Both the position numbers and the translations under genes were made by a program. DNA of 64,000 nt from Leifsonia sp. ZF2019 (GTDB lineage Bacteria; Actinomycetota; Actinomycetes; Actinomycetales; Microbacteriaceae), in NCBI RefSeq assembly GCF_019924635.1, contig NZ_CP065037.1, positions 2,480,001 through 2,544,000 of the forward strand, read 5' to 3'. Below the pieces are notes generated by a model. It saw only the letters and a list, made by a program, of their open reading frames with translations, was not told the DNA's origin and made no database searches. Below are positions 37,690 through 47,314 of the stretch, one piece after another. Position 1 is the stretch's first letter, and the number at the start of each line of letters is the position of its first letter.

Positions 37690-39816
37690 TCAGGCGACGC
37701 CCTGCTCCTGGCGCCGGACGGCCGGGATGCCCGCCACGAGCGGCGTCACCAGCCCCAGCACGAGCGCGACGACGACACCGATGTTGCTGGTGCCGATGCC
37801 GGCCTCCGGGTCGATGCCGAGCAGCCGGAAGAGGTAGCCCTCCCATGCGAGCCAGGGCAGGTCGGAACTCACGAGCCCCAGCCCGACGGCCGACGCCACG
37901 AACAGCATTCCCAGGTTCACCCAGCGCCAGTCGGGGTACACCCCGCCGGTCGCCAGCAGCGACGGCTGGTGGAAGCGGCGCTCGCGCAGCATGGTCTCCG
38001 CCGCGAAGAGACCCGTCCACGCGGCGACGGGCACGGAGAGGGCGGTCGGCACGCCGCGGATGACGCTGTCCAGGTCGGTGACCGTGAGGGCCAGGACGAT
38101 CCCGGCGAGCGCGATCGGACCGCCCGCGACGACCGTGCTCCACCGCCGGCCGAGCCGGACGCCGAGCGCGTCGAGCGTGAAACCCGCCGAGTACATCGTG
38201 AGCACCAGCGCCGAGATCAGGCTCAGCCCGACGGCGAGGAGCAGCGGGACCGGGAACCAGCCGGGGAGGCCGAGGGCGACGAAGCCCGAGACCGGGTCGC
38301 TCGCGAGCCGGTCGGCGAGCCCGGGGTGAGAGGCCGCGAGAAGGCCGCCGTACGACACCAGGACGAACGGAGGCACCCCGGCCCCGAAGGTCGCCCACAG
38401 CATCGCGGCGCCCCCGGACGAGGTCGGTCGTTGGTAGCGTGCCACCTCCGCGCTGCTCATCGCCCAGGCGAGCCCGAGGTAGCTGAACACCAGCACGGCG
38501 CCCGTCACGACGTGCGTCCACAGCGCGTCGGGGACGGCGAGAGCCCTGACGAGGTCGACGTGCCGCCACGTGCCGGCGATCATCACCGAGATCAGCGCCG
38601 CGGAGGCGATGGTGAGGAGGAGCTGCACCCGCGCGACGAGTGCGTAGCCGAAGTACGCGACGAGACCGGCGATCAGGATCGCGGCCAGCAGAGCGACCGC
38701 TGTCGGCGTCGCGCGGTCGGCCGCTCCGCCCCACGACACCGCGAGCGAGCCGGCCGCCGTCCCCGCCAGCCAGAGCAGCACGGCGCCCCAGAACAGCTTG
38801 GTCAGCAGGGCGAGGATCGCGGGGATGGCGTTTCCCCGGAGCCCGAATGTCGCCCGGGAGACCACCATCGTCGGCTGGCCGCTCCACTTGCCCGCGAGCG
38901 TGCCGAGCCCGAGCGGCAGGAACGACAGCGCCACCCCGACGAGGGTCGCCACCAGCAGCTGCCGCAGGCTGAGCCCGAGGGTGAACAGCGTCGCGCCGAC
39001 TCCGATCGAGATGAGGGAGGAGGTGCCCGCGAACCAGAGCCAGAACATCCGTGCCGCGCGCCCCACCCGCCGGTCGACCGCCGACGGCTCGAGGTCGGCC
39101 TCCTCCGGCTCGAAGAGCGGCGCGGGGACCGGCTCGGCGCCGGAGAGGACCGTCTCGTCGAGCGCCACCCGCGGCGACGCGACCGGCGACGGCGCCGTAC
39201 TGTGCACGTCATCGGCGTCGTCGTGCAGGTCGGTGTCGATGCGTGCGGACGTCGCATCGATCGGGCCGAGCTCGTGCGTGACGACCGGACCGGTGCCCGG
39301 AAGGTCGGGCAGGGCCGGTGCCAGCGCGATCCTCGGGACGACGGGCGGCGCGGGGCCGGCTGCCGGCTCGGGCTCGGTCTCTGGCTCGGGCTCGGTCTCT
39401 GGCTCGGGCTCGGGCCCCTCCGCCAGGAGCGGGAGCGGCTGCGAGTCGCGCAGCGCCAGCTCGGGGGGCACGAACGACAGGGGTTCGGCGCGCGAGGGAG
39501 GAGCGGGCGCAGGGGGCTCGGGCTGCGGAGACGGCACGGGTCGCGCCGCCGCCCCCACCCAGGCGCTGAAGGTCGGCTGCGGACCCTCCATCTGCCGCCG
39601 CACCGGCAGATCCTCGAAGCTGATCGCCTGCGTCGGCGGACCGATCCAGTCGTCGTCCTCCTCAGCGTCGCGCTCCGGCTCCGGCTCCGACTCCGCATCT
39701 GGCACCGCGGCCGTGCCCACGACAGGGATCGCGGAGGTGATCCGTGCGACCTCGCGCTCCAGGGCAGTGGCGAGCTCGTCGTCGCTGTGCCGTTCCGCGC
39801 CCGGACCCGTCTCCAT
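37690..39816 (-). CDS. NCS1-type purine/cytosine permease with a long disordered N-terminus
   Basis: Protein of 708 residues. Residues ~255-700 form about 12 membrane segments with NCS1 features ([19 protein letters not shown] at the start, [16 protein letters not shown] in the second segment region, [11 protein letters not shown] later). It probably carries a nucleobase or related compound into the cell. The first ~243 residues are acidic, Pro-rich and lack predicted structure, including an EPEPET repeat; usual permeases have ~30-60 residues there. TAGTCT ends 6 nt before the ATG. It is divergent from thyA, and Nif3 follows. Confidence 0.82.
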   Translation of the reverse strand: METGPGAERHSDDELATALEREVARITSAIPVVGTAAVPDAESEPEPERDAEEDDDWIGPPTQAISFEDLPVRRQMEGPQPTFSAWVGAAARPVPSPQPEPPAPAPPSRAEPLSFVPPELALRDSQPLPLLAEGPEPEPETEPEPETEPEPAAGPAPPVVPRIALAPALPDLPGTGPVVTHELGPIDATSARIDTDLHDDADDVHSTAPSPVASPRVALDETVLSGAEPVPAPLFEPEEADLEPSAVDRRVGRAARMFWLWFAGTSSLISIGVGATLFTLGLSLRQLLVATLVGVALSFLPLGLGTLAGKWSGQPTMVVSRATFGLRGNAIPAILALLTKLFWGAVLLWLAGTAAGSLAVSWGGAADRATPTAVALLAAILIAGLVAYFGYALVARVQLLLTIASAALISVMIAGTWRHVDLVRALAVPDALWTHVVTGAVLVFSYLGLAWAMSSAEVARYQRPTSSGGAAMLWATFGAGVPPFVLVSYGGLLAASHPGLADRLASDPVSGFVALGLPGWFPVPLLLAVGLSLISALVLTMYSAGFTLDALGVRLGRRWSTVVAGGPIALAGIVLALTVTDLDSVIRGVPTALSVPVAAWTGLFAAETMLRERRFHQPSLLATGGVYPDWRWVNLGMLFVASAVGLGLVSSDLPWLAWEGYLFRLLGIDPEAGIGTSNIGVVVALVLGLVTPLVAGIPAVRRQEQGVA
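39365..39414 (-). repeat. 18-bp tandem repeat in the permease N-terminus
   Basis: Two identical 18-bp units at 39365-39382 and 39383-39400, and a partial third to 39414. On the coding strand they give the EPETEP repeat of the disordered tail. Confidence 0.8.
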
Positions 39817-39822
39817 GTCGAA

Positions 39823-39828
39823 AGACTA
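39823..39828 (-). promoter_or_regulatory. -10 element TAGTCT, leaderless NCS1 permease gene
   Basis: TAGTCT on the minus strand followed by TTCGAC (6 nt) and ATG 39816. Confidence 0.6.
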
Positions 39829-39869
39829 CGACTCGCGTCGTGCGGGGGTCAGGGGTGACCGAACGGAAG

Positions 39870-39875
39870 TACCAT
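39870..39875 (+). promoter_or_regulatory. -10 element TACCAT, thyA
   Basis: TACCAT ending 8 nt before the thyA ATG, one base longer than the usual leaderless spacing in this window. Confidence 0.4.
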
Positions 39876-39883
39876 CGTTGTCG

Positions 39884-40693
39884 ATGAGCGAGACGATCCC
39901 GACCCCGTACGAAGACCTGCTGCGCGACGTCCTCGCGAACGGCAGCCGCAAGTCGGACCGCACCGGCACCGGCACGCGCAGCGTGTTCGGCCGCCAGCTG
40001 CGCTTCGACCTCGCCGAGGGCTTCCCCCTCATCACCACCAAGCGGGTCCACTTCAAGTCGATCGCGTACGAGCTCCTCTGGTTCCTGCGCGGGGAGAGCA
40101 ATGTCGGCTGGCTGCGCGAGAACGGCGTCACCATCTGGGACGAGTGGGCCGACGAGCGCGGTGAGCTCGGACCGGTCTACGGCGTCCAGTGGCGCTCCTG
40201 GCCGGCGCCCGATGGCTCGCACATCGACCAGATCGCGCAGGTGATCGACCAGCTGCGCCGCGACCCCGACTCACGCCGGATCATCGTCTCCGCCTGGAAC
40301 GTCGCCGACATCCCGAACATGGCGCTCGCCCCCTGCCACGCGTTCTTCCAGTTCTACGTCGCCGACGGCCGGCTCTCCTGCCAGCTCTACCAGCGCAGCG
40401 CGGACATGTTCCTCGGTGTCCCGTTCAACATCGCGAGCTACGCCCTCCTGACCCTGATGGTCGCTCAGCAGGTCGGCCTCGAGCCCGGCGAGTTCGTCTG
40501 GACCGGCGGCGACGTGCACATCTACGACAACCATGTCGAGCAGGTGGAGGAGCAGCTCTCGCGCGACCCGTACCCCGCGCCGCGCCTCCGCTTCACCCGC
40601 ACGCCCGACAGCATCTTCGACTACCGCTATGAGGACTTCGTCGTCGATGACTATCAGCACCACCCGGCGATCCGCGCCGCGGTGGCCGTCTGA
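39884..40693 (+). CDS. thyA: Thymidylate synthase ThyA
   Basis: Folate-dependent dUMP methylase of 269 residues. It has the N-terminal [18 protein letters not shown], catalytic Cys151 in [14 protein letters not shown], and [18 protein letters not shown]. It generates dihydrofolate, which the next gene's enzyme recycles. The frame is open upstream across the permease, but the protein begins at ATG 39884. folA starts 5 nt after its stop. Confidence 0.97.
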   Translation: MSETIPTPYEDLLRDVLANGSRKSDRTGTGTRSVFGRQLRFDLAEGFPLITTKRVHFKSIAYELLWFLRGESNVGWLRENGVTIWDEWADERGELGPVYGVQWRSWPAPDGSHIDQIAQVIDQLRRDPDSRRIIVSAWNVADIPNMALAPCHAFFQFYVADGRLSCQLYQRSADMFLGVPFNIASYALLTLMVAQQVGLEPGEFVWTGGDVHIYDNHVEQVEEQLSRDPYPAPRLRFTRTPDSIFDYRYEDFVVDDYQHHPAIRAAVAV

Positions 40694-40698
40694 GCCGC

Positions 40699-41181
40699 GT
40701 GTCGGTCGCGCTCATCTGGGCGGAGGCCCACGACCGCATCATCGGCGCCGACGGCGGCATCCCGTGGCGCCTCCCGGAGGACATGCGGCACTTCCGCGCC
40801 CAGACCTCGGGCTCCCCCGTGGTCATGGGTCGCCGCACCTGGGACTCCCTGCCGGAGCGGTTCCGCCCGCTGCCGGGCCGCACCAACATCGTCGTCACCC
40901 GCCGAGCGGACTGGTCGGCTCCGGGCGCAGAGGTCGCGCACAGCATCGAGGACGCGCTCGCGGCGGCCGGCGACGCCGACACCGTCTGGGTGATGGGCGG
41001 CGCGCAGCTCTACACCGCCGCGCTCCCGCTCGCCGACCGCGTCGAGGTGACCGAAGTCGACCTCGCCGTCGACGGCGATACGCGTGCCCCCCAGCTGGGC
41101 GATGGCTGGACGGCCGAGCACGGCGAGTGGCTCACCTCCGCCGACGGACTGCGCTACCGCTTCGTGCGCTACCTCAGGTGA
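40699..41181 (+). CDS. folA: Dihydrofolate reductase
   Basis: NADPH-dependent enzyme of 160 residues that restores tetrahydrofolate consumed by ThyA. It has LIWAEAHDRIIGADGGIPWRLPEDM with the active-site Asp in the PEDM segment, VVMGRRTWDSLPERFRPLPGR and WVMGGAQLYTAAL. GTG start 5 nt after thyA, so an operon. It overlaps the convergent DUF1345 gene by 8 bp. Confidence 0.96.
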   Translation: MSVALIWAEAHDRIIGADGGIPWRLPEDMRHFRAQTSGSPVVMGRRTWDSLPERFRPLPGRTNIVVTRRADWSAPGAEVAHSIEDALAAAGDADTVWVMGGAQLYTAALPLADRVEVTEVDLAVDGDTRAPQLGDGWTAEHGEWLTSADGLRYRFVRYLR

Positions 41182-41818
41182 GCCCCGCCACCAGGTTCAC
41201 CGTCGTCGCCAGGATGACCGAGCCGAACAGGTAGGAGAGCAGCGTGTGCCGCAGGATCGCACGCCGGATGTACGAGCTGCTGATGTTCGTGTCCGAGACC
41301 TGGAAGGTCATCCCGAGCGTGAACGCCAGGTACGCGAAGTCGCTGTAGCGCGGCGGCTCCTTCTGGTTGAAGTCGACGCCGCCGTCCTTGCGGTAGTACA
41401 TCCGCGCGTAGCGCAACGTGTAGACGGTGTGCACGAGCACCCACGAGAGCGCCACACTCAACACCGCGAGCAGCGCCACCACCAGCTGCGGCGCGCCCTT
41501 CAGGTGCCGGGCGTCGACGACGATGTACACCACCGCCACGACCGAGGCGACGGACGCGAACAGCAGGAGCCAATCGGTCACCCGCCGGCCCGGGTCCTCC
41601 AGCGTGGCATGGCTGCGCGTCTGCGCGCCGTCCAGCCGCCACACGGTCGTCCACACCCAGACGATGTAGACGACGCACGCGCCCGCCCAGCCCGCGATCA
41701 CGGCGTAGTGCCAGGCGTCCAGGAGCCCGACCACCACGCCGACGGCCACACCCGCGGCCAGCGCCACGATCATCCGCGCGCGCGACAACCCGCGGCCCTT
41801 CTGCACTTCGTCGGTCAC
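41174..41818 (-). CDS. DUF1345 family membrane protein
   Basis: Membrane protein of 214 residues with about five helices. The DUF1345 signature appears as VVYIVVDARHLKGA, VHTVYTLRYARMYY, and PPRYSDFAYLAFTLGMTFQVSDTNISS. Function unknown. GTG 41818 (MTDEVQKG) was chosen; a longer frame exists upstream but runs into the aspT promoter region. Confidence 0.82.
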   Translation of the reverse strand: MTDEVQKGRGLSRARMIVALAAGVAVGVVVGLLDAWHYAVIAGWAGACVVYIVWVWTTVWRLDGAQTRSHATLEDPGRRVTDWLLLFASVASVVAVVYIVVDARHLKGAPQLVVALLAVLSVALSWVLVHTVYTLRYARMYYRKDGGVDFNQKEPPRYSDFAYLAFTLGMTFQVSDTNISSSYIRRAILRHTLLSYLFGSVILATTVNLVAGLT

Positions 41819-41868
41819 ATTCAGGATGTTCGCACACCCCGCCCGCGGCACGACCCCGCCCGCGCCGG

Positions 41869-41874
41869 TACGAT
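41869..41874 (+). promoter_or_regulatory. -10 element TACGAT, leaderless aminotransferase gene
   Basis: TACGAT followed by CGGAAC (6 nt) and GTG 41881. Confidence 0.6.
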
Positions 41875-41880
41875 CGGAAC

Positions 41881-43170
41881 GTGACCTCCCCCGCGACACC
41901 TCTCACCGACCTGGACACCGAGGCGCTCCGCGCCGCGCACGCCGAGTTCTCGCGTGCGTACGAGGAGCTGAAGGCCACCGGCCTCTCGCTCGACCTCACC
42001 CGCGGCAAGCCGTCCGCGGAGCAGCTCGACCTCTCGGACGACCTCCTGCACCTCCCGGACGGTGAGTACCGCGACGCGGCGGGCACCGACCTCCGCAACT
42101 ACGGGGGCCCGAACGGGCTGCCGGAGTTGCGCGCGATCTTCTCCGACGCGCTGCGCGTGCCGGTCCCCCAGCTCCTCGCGCTCGGCAACTCCAGCCTGAC
42201 CCTCATGCACGACGTCATCGTGCAGGCCCTGCTCTACGGCGTGCCCGGCGGGGAGCGTCCGTGGGCCGGCCAGTCCATCAGCTTCCTCGCGCCGGTGCCC
42301 GGTTACGACCGGCACTTCACCATCTGCGAGCGCTTCGGCATCCGGCTGGTCGCCGTCCCGATGAACGACGACGGCCCCGACGTCGAGACCGTCGCATCGC
42401 TCCTCGCCACGGACGACAGCATCAAGGGCATGTGGTGCGTCCCGGTGTACGCCAACCCGACCGGAACCGTCTACAGCGAGGAGGTCGTGCGCGCCCTCGT
42501 CTCGCTCCCCGCCGCCGACGACTTCCGCCTGATCTGGGACAACGCCTACGCCGTGCATCACCTCGCCGACGAACGCCCCGAGCCGATCGACGTGCTCGCC
42601 CTCGCGGCCGAGGCGGGCAACCCCGACCGCCCGCTCGTCTTCGCCTCGACCTCCAAAGTCACCTACCCGGGTGCCGGAGTCGCCTTCGTCGGTGCGTCGG
42701 AGGCGAACATCGCCTGGTTGCAGCGCAACCTGGCTGCGCAGAGCATCGGGCCGGACAAGATCAACCAGCTGCGCCACGTGAAGCTGCTGAAGGACGCGGA
42801 GGGCCTCGCCGCCCACATGGAGAAGCACCGCGCGATCGTCGCCCCGAAGTTCGCCGTCGTCGACGAGACGTTCACCTCTCGCCTCGCCCCCTGGGGCGGC
42901 GGCACGTGGAACGCCCCGAAGGGCGGCTACTTCGTGAGCCTCGACGTGCTCGACGGCACTGCGGCGCGCGCCGTGCAGCTGGCCAAGGAGGCCGGCATCG
43001 CCGTCACCCCCGCTGGCGCGACCTTCCCCTACGGCGACGACCCGCGCGACGCCAACATCCGCATCGCGCCCACCTTCCCGCCGATCGGGGAGCTGCGTAC
43101 GGCGCTCGACGGACTGTGCACGGCCATCCTCCTCGCCGAAGCCGAAGCGCTCCTGGCGGAGCGGGGCTGA
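41881..43170 (+). CDS. Aspartate aminotransferase-like enzyme, class I/II subgroup Ic
   Basis: PLP-dependent enzyme of 429 residues. It has LDLTRGKPSAEQLDLS near the start, NYGGPNGLPELR, VPVYANPTGTVYSEE, WDNAYAVHHL and the PLP Lys259 in FASTSKVTYPGAGVAF. It matches the unusual bacterial aspartate aminotransferases typical of actinobacteria (AspT of corynebacteria), linking aspartate and glutamate. Substrate inferred. A GNAT gene follows 7 nt later. Confidence 0.88.
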   Translation: MTSPATPLTDLDTEALRAAHAEFSRAYEELKATGLSLDLTRGKPSAEQLDLSDDLLHLPDGEYRDAAGTDLRNYGGPNGLPELRAIFSDALRVPVPQLLALGNSSLTLMHDVIVQALLYGVPGGERPWAGQSISFLAPVPGYDRHFTICERFGIRLVAVPMNDDGPDVETVASLLATDDSIKGMWCVPVYANPTGTVYSEEVVRALVSLPAADDFRLIWDNAYAVHHLADERPEPIDVLALAAEAGNPDRPLVFASTSKVTYPGAGVAFVGASEANIAWLQRNLAAQSIGPDKINQLRHVKLLKDAEGLAAHMEKHRAIVAPKFAVVDETFTSRLAPWGGGTWNAPKGGYFVSLDVLDGTAARAVQLAKEAGIAVTPAGATFPYGDDPRDANIRIAPTFPPIGELRTALDGLCTAILLAEAEALLAERG

Positions 43171-43177
43171 TCGTCCG

Positions 43178-43708
43178 GTGACCCTCGCGGGCACGGCGTC
43201 AGGTGCTCGGCCGGACTGGACGATCCGGCCGAGCGTCGAGGACGACTGGCAGGCCTACCGCGCGCTCCGCTTCGAGATGCTGGAGGACGCGCCGCTGGCG
43301 TTCCTCGAGACCCTGGAGGCCGCGCGCCTCCACCCCGACGAGCACTGGCGCCGCCGCACGGACGGCACGTCCACCACGACCCGGCTCTTCGCCGCGGTGG
43401 CTCCGGGTGGGACGTGGCTCGGCAGCATGGGCGGCCACCAGGCCGCGGGCACCCGTGACCCGTATCTCGTGGGCGTGTACGTCACCCCGGGTTACCGCGG
43501 ACGCGCGGCCGGAGTCACGGACGCCCTCCTCGACGCCGTCATCGAGTGGGCGCAGGGACGCGGCGACCGCCTCCTCCTCGACGTGCACGAGCACAACCCC
43601 GCCGCGATCCGCTACTACGAGCGCCGCGGCTTCGTCTTCACCGGCCGCACACAGCCTTACCCGCTCGACCGCAGCACACGGGAGCGGGAGATGGCCCTCG
43701 CGCTCTGA
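43178..43708 (+). CDS. GNAT family N-acetyltransferase
   Basis: Acetyl-CoA-dependent transferase of 176 residues. It shows WTIRPSVEDDWQAYRALRFEML at the start and the acetyl-CoA-binding turn VYVTPGYRGRAAGVTDALLD. LDVHEHNPAAIRYYERRGFVFTG is typical of the C-terminal strand-helix. The acceptor is unknown. GTG start 7 nt after the aminotransferase, so an operon. A terminator follows. Confidence 0.87.
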   Translation: MTLAGTASGARPDWTIRPSVEDDWQAYRALRFEMLEDAPLAFLETLEAARLHPDEHWRRRTDGTSTTTRLFAAVAPGGTWLGSMGGHQAAGTRDPYLVGVYVTPGYRGRAAGVTDALLDAVIEWAQGRGDRLLLDVHEHNPAAIRYYERRGFVFTGRTQPYPLDRSTREREMALAL

Positions 43709-43727
43709 GGAGCATGCCCGGAACGGT

Positions 43728-43761
43728 GGATGCCGCCTCCCCGGCGTAGGAGGCGGCATCC
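43728..43761. terminator. Bidirectional terminator between GNAT gene and dhaM
   Basis: Perfect 13-bp inverted repeat (GGATGCCGCCTCC at 43728-43740, complement at 43749-43761) with an 8-nt loop, between convergent genes. Confidence 0.9.
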
Positions 43762-43777
43762 GCTGTGCGGCGTCCGC

Positions 43778-44503
43778 TCAGACCTCGCCGAACCCCGTCT
43801 CCACGAGGGCCACCAGGGCGTCGACCGCGTCGGTCCCAGCCGGGTCGTCCGACGCGATGCGGGCGGTGGAGCCCGCGGTGAGCCCCAGGGACATCACGCC
43901 GAGGAGGCTCTTGGCGTCCTTGCCGTTGACCGTCACCTTCGCCGGGAAGGTGTTGGCCAGTTTGACGAAATCGGCGGCCGGGCGGGCGTGCAGACCCTGC
44001 GGGTTGCGGACGAGCACCTCGCGCTCGTAGGGTCCGTCCGCTCCGACGGAGGCCGGCGCAGCCTCGGGTGCGGGCGCCGGAGACGCGGCCTCGGCCGCCT
44101 GCGCCTCCCCCGCCCACGCCGTCCGCGCCGTCTCCGCGGCGGCGGCGACCGCGGCCAGGTCGGCACCCGTCTCCGCCGAGACCGAGGCGGCGATCCCGCC
44201 CTCCACGAAGGGCACGTCGACCACGCGCACGCGGGCGCGCTCGTCGTCGCCCAGCATGTCGAGCACCGTCTCCGCGGTGAGCAGGGCCGAGCCGAGGTCG
44301 CTGATCACGACGACGCCCGACCCGGTGTCGGCCTCACCGACTCCGGCCATCACCTTCGCGAAGCTCGTGCCGATACCGTCGTAGTCCGTGCCTCCCGCCG
44401 CGACCAGGCGGACCGAGGGCGCCATCTGCGCCGCGAGGGCGACGGCGCCGTCGGCCAGGAGCACGCTGTGCGAGACGAAGACGATGCCCACCCGCTCGGT
44501 CAT
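43778..44503 (-). CDS. dhaM: Dihydroxyacetone kinase phosphotransfer subunit DhaM (EIIA-HPr fusion)
   Basis: Phosphocarrier of 241 residues that passes phosphate from the PTS to DhaL-bound ADP. The EIIA-Dha domain occupies residues 1-~130 with phospho-His12 (IVFVSHSVLLADG). An Ala/Pro linker follows. An HPr domain (~158-241) has phospho-His172 (QGLHARPAADF) and a regulatory-type Ser199 (DAKSLLG). The enzyme I domain seen in E. coli DhaM is missing, so general enzyme I must supply it. Its ATG overlaps dhaL by 4 bp. Confidence 0.92.
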   Translation of the reverse strand: MTERVGIVFVSHSVLLADGAVALAAQMAPSVRLVAAGGTDYDGIGTSFAKVMAGVGEADTGSGVVVISDLGSALLTAETVLDMLGDDERARVRVVDVPFVEGGIAASVSAETGADLAAVAAAAETARTAWAGEAQAAEAASPAPAPEAAPASVGADGPYEREVLVRNPQGLHARPAADFVKLANTFPAKVTVNGKDAKSLLGVMSLGLTAGSTARIASDDPAGTDAVDALVALVETGFGEV

Positions 44504-45132
44504 CCCGCCGCCTCCGCCGCCGCGCGCAGGATGAGCGCGGTCGACTGTGCTCCCGGATCGCGGTGGCCGGCGGATCGCTCGCCGAGATAGCTCGCCCGCC
44601 CCTTGCGGGCCACGAGCGGCTCGGTCGCGACGGCGCCCTGCTCGGCGGCGTCCGCCGCGGCCGCAAGGATCTCCGCGGGCGACGCCCCGGACTCCTGCGC
44701 GGCTGCAGCCGCCTCCACCGCGGGGGTCCAGGCGTCGACCATCGTCTTGTCGCCCGCCTCCGCCTTGCCGCGGGACACGATGCCGTCCCGGGCTGCGCCG
44801 AGCAGCGCGACGAGTGTCGGCCCGTCGATGTCGGCGTGGTCGCCGACCGGCTCCGCGGCCTTCAGGAACGCGGTCCCGTAGAGCGGGCCCGACGCGCCTC
44901 CGACGGTCGAGATGAGGGTCATCGCCACCGACCGCAGGGCCGCGTTCGGAGTGGCGTCCCCGGGGAGCTTCGCCAGCGCGTCCGCGGCCGCGTGCATGCC
45001 GCGGTCCATGTTCTCGCCGTGGTCGCCGTCGCCGATCTCCCTGTCGAGGGTGTTCAGCTCCTGCTTGTGCTCCCCGACCGCCGCGGCGGCCGCCATCACC
45101 CAGGCCGAGACCCAGTTCGTGTCCAGCGCCAT
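44500..45132 (-). CDS. dhaL: Dihydroxyacetone kinase ADP-binding subunit DhaL
   Basis: Subunit of 210 residues that holds ADP/ATP and phosphorylates the substrate bound to DhaK. Metal-binding Asp residues are in EIGDGDHGENMDRG (~residues 32-45), with GGASGPLYGTAFL and GDKTMVDAWTPA following. GAGGAGGAGG precedes the ATG. It lies 34 nt after dhaK. Confidence 0.94.
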   Translation of the reverse strand: MALDTNWVSAWVMAAAAAVGEHKQELNTLDREIGDGDHGENMDRGMHAAADALAKLPGDATPNAALRSVAMTLISTVGGASGPLYGTAFLKAAEPVGDHADIDGPTLVALLGAARDGIVSRGKAEAGDKTMVDAWTPAVEAAAAAQESGASPAEILAAAADAAEQGAVATEPLVARKGRASYLGERSAGHRDPGAQSTALILRAAAEAAG

Positions 45133-45166
45133 CAGCGCCTCCTCCTCGTGTGGTGTGGTCGTGGGC

Positions 45167-46168
45167 CTAGAGTCCCCAGCGGAGCGCGGCGGTGTGCACC
45201 GGCGCGTCCCACAGCGCGGTCAGCTCGTCGTCGAGCTTGAGCACCGAGATCGAGGCGCCCTGCATCTCGAGCGACGTGACATAGCTGCCGACGAGCGAAC
45301 GCGAAAGGGTGATGCCCTTCTCGTCCAGGATCTCCGCGGCGCGCCGGAACAGGATGTAGAGCTCCGACAGCGGGGTGCCGCCCATCCCGTTGACGAACAG
45401 GAGCACCTGGTCGCCCGACGAGAACGGCAGGTCCGAGAGCACGGCGTCCATCATCCGGTCCACCAGGCGGTCGGCCGGCTCGATCTTGATGCGCTCGCGG
45501 CCCGGCTCGCCGTGGATGCCGACGCCGAACTCGATCTCGTCCTCGGGGAGCACGAAGCCCGGCTCGCCGGCGTGCGGCACCGTCCCGTCCGTGAGGGCGA
45601 GACCGATGGAACGCACGTTGGCGTTGACCCGCTCGGCGATGGAGGTCACGCCGTCGAGGTCGTCGCCGCGGTCGGCCGCGGCGCCGGCGATCTTCTCGAC
45701 GAGGACGGTTCCCGCCACCCCACGGCGCCCGGCCGTGTAGAGGGAGTCCTGCACCGCCACGTCGTCATTCGTGACGACTGCACGCACGGTGATCCCCTCG
45801 GCGCCGACCAGATCGGCCGCGGTCTCGAAGTTGAGCACGTCGCCGGTGTAGTTCTTGACGATGTGGAGCACGCCGGCGCCGCCGTCCGCGGCTTTGGTGG
45901 CCTCGACGATCGGCATCGGCGTCGGCGAGGTGAAGACCTCGCCGGGGACGGCCGCGTCGAGCATCCCCTTGCCGACGAAGCCGGCGTGGAGCGGCTCGTG
46001 GCCGCTGCCACCGCCGCTGACCAGGCCGACCTTGCCCTGCACAGGGCCGTCGGCGCGCGACACGAAGCGAGGATCATCCGACACCGTCACGATGTCGGCA
46101 TGGGCCCGGCCGAACCCCGCGAGGGACTCCGCCACGACGTCGGGCACGTCGTTGATGAGCTTCTTCAT
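45167..46168 (-). CDS. dhaK: Dihydroxyacetone kinase substrate-binding subunit DhaK
   Basis: Binds dihydroxyacetone covalently through His219 (GVGIHGEPGRER). It has 333 residues; VGLVSGGGSGHEPLHAGFVG and KNYTGDVLNFETA are family motifs. With DhaL and DhaM it makes dihydroxyacetone phosphate using PEP. AGAAGGG precedes the ATG. It begins 39 bp after trpD, so either read-through or a promoter within trpD drives dhaKLM. No DhaR/DhaS regulator is in view. Confidence 0.95.
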   Translation of the reverse strand: MKKLINDVPDVVAESLAGFGRAHADIVTVSDDPRFVSRADGPVQGKVGLVSGGGSGHEPLHAGFVGKGMLDAAVPGEVFTSPTPMPIVEATKAADGGAGVLHIVKNYTGDVLNFETAADLVGAEGITVRAVVTNDDVAVQDSLYTAGRRGVAGTVLVEKIAGAAADRGDDLDGVTSIAERVNANVRSIGLALTDGTVPHAGEPGFVLPEDEIEFGVGIHGEPGRERIKIEPADRLVDRMMDAVLSDLPFSSGDQVLLFVNGMGGTPLSELYILFRRAAEILDEKGITLSRSLVGSYVTSLEMQGASISVLKLDDELTALWDAPVHTAALRWGL

Positions 46169-46207
46169 TGAAAACCCTTCTTTCCACAGCTGTCGGTGCT
46201 TGCTACC

Positions 46208-47257
46208 TCAGCGCGTCGCCGCCACCCACTCGTCGAGCTTCGCGGCCGCAGCCCCGGAGTCGATGGCCTGGGCGGCGACCGCCATGTGCGAACGGAACCG
46301 ATCCAGGATGGAGTCCTGGACCCTCGACGGGTCGGACGCGAGCTCGTACGACACGAGCCCGGCCGCCGCGTTGAGCAACACGATGTCGCGCACGGGGCCC
46401 TCCTGGCCCGCGAGCACGGCACGCACGACATCCGCGTTGTACGCGGCGTCCTTGCCGAGCAGGTCCTCGATCCGCGCCCGGGGGATGCCCAGGTCGCGCG
46501 GATCGATGTCGTGCTCGGTGACGAGGCCTCTGGAGACCTCCCAGACGTGGCTGTGACCCGTGGTCGACAGCTCGTCCAGCCCGTCGTCGCCCCGGAAGAC
46601 CAGCGCGGTCGCGCCGCGGGTCTGGAACACGCCGACGATCAGCGGGATGCGGTCGAGCGTCGCGACGCCGACCGCCGACGCCTCGGGCCGCGCCGGGTTG
46701 CACAACGGTCCGAGGTAGTTGAAGACGGTCGGGACGCCGAGCTGCGACCGCACCGGGCCCGCGTTGGCGAAGCCGGGGTGGAAGGCGCTCGCGAAGGCGA
46801 AGGTGATCCCCGTCGTGCGCAGCACCTCGGCGACGCGCTCGGCCGGCAGGGAGAGGTCGATCCCGAGCGCCGCCAGCACGTCCGAGGAGCCGGACGAGGA
46901 GCTGGCCGCCTTGTTACCGTGCTTGATCACGGGCACCCCCGCGGCGGCGGCCACGATGGAGGCCGTGGTCGACACGTTCACGGTGCCGAACCGGTCGCCT
47001 CCGGTGCCGACGATGTCGAGCGCCATCGGGTCCACCGCGAGCGGCACGGCGTGGTCGAGGATGGCGTCGCGGAAGCCGACGATCTCGTCGACGGTCTCGC
47101 CCTTCGCCCGCAGAGCGACGAGGAAGGCGGCGAGCTGGGCGTCGGTCGACTGCCCGGTCATGACCTGATCCATCGCCCAGGCGGCGTCCGCGACACTGAG
47201 ATCCTCGCCGGCGAGCAAGGAGGTGAGCACGGACGACCAGGACTGTGATTCCGTCAT
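46208..47257 (-). CDS. trpD: Anthranilate phosphoribosyltransferase
   Basis: Second enzyme of tryptophan synthesis, 349 residues. It has VGTGGDRFGTVNVSTTAS (PRPP loop), VPVIKHGNKAASSSSGSSDVL, and NYLGPLCNPAR. No other trp gene is near; the orphan position next to ctaE is common in related actinobacteria. The ATG has TAGGAT ending 6 nt upstream. Confidence 0.95.
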   Translation of the reverse strand: MTESQSWSSVLTSLLAGEDLSVADAAWAMDQVMTGQSTDAQLAAFLVALRAKGETVDEIVGFRDAILDHAVPLAVDPMALDIVGTGGDRFGTVNVSTTASIVAAAAGVPVIKHGNKAASSSSGSSDVLAALGIDLSLPAERVAEVLRTTGITFAFASAFHPGFANAGPVRSQLGVPTVFNYLGPLCNPARPEASAVGVATLDRIPLIVGVFQTRGATALVFRGDDGLDELSTTGHSHVWEVSRGLVTEHDIDPRDLGIPRARIEDLLGKDAAYNADVVRAVLAGQEGPVRDIVLLNAAAGLVSYELASDPSRVQDSILDRFRSHMAVAAQAIDSGAAAAKLDEWVAATR

Positions 47258-47263
47258 GAAACG

Positions 47264-47269
47264 ATCCTA
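47264..47269 (-). promoter_or_regulatory. -10 element TAGGAT, leaderless trpD
   Basis: TAGGAT on the minus strand followed by CGTTTC (6 nt) and the trpD ATG. Confidence 0.6.
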
Positions 47270-47314
47270 TTGCGCACCGGTGGGCCACGGGGAGCCACGC
47301 TTCCGGGCGTCAAC

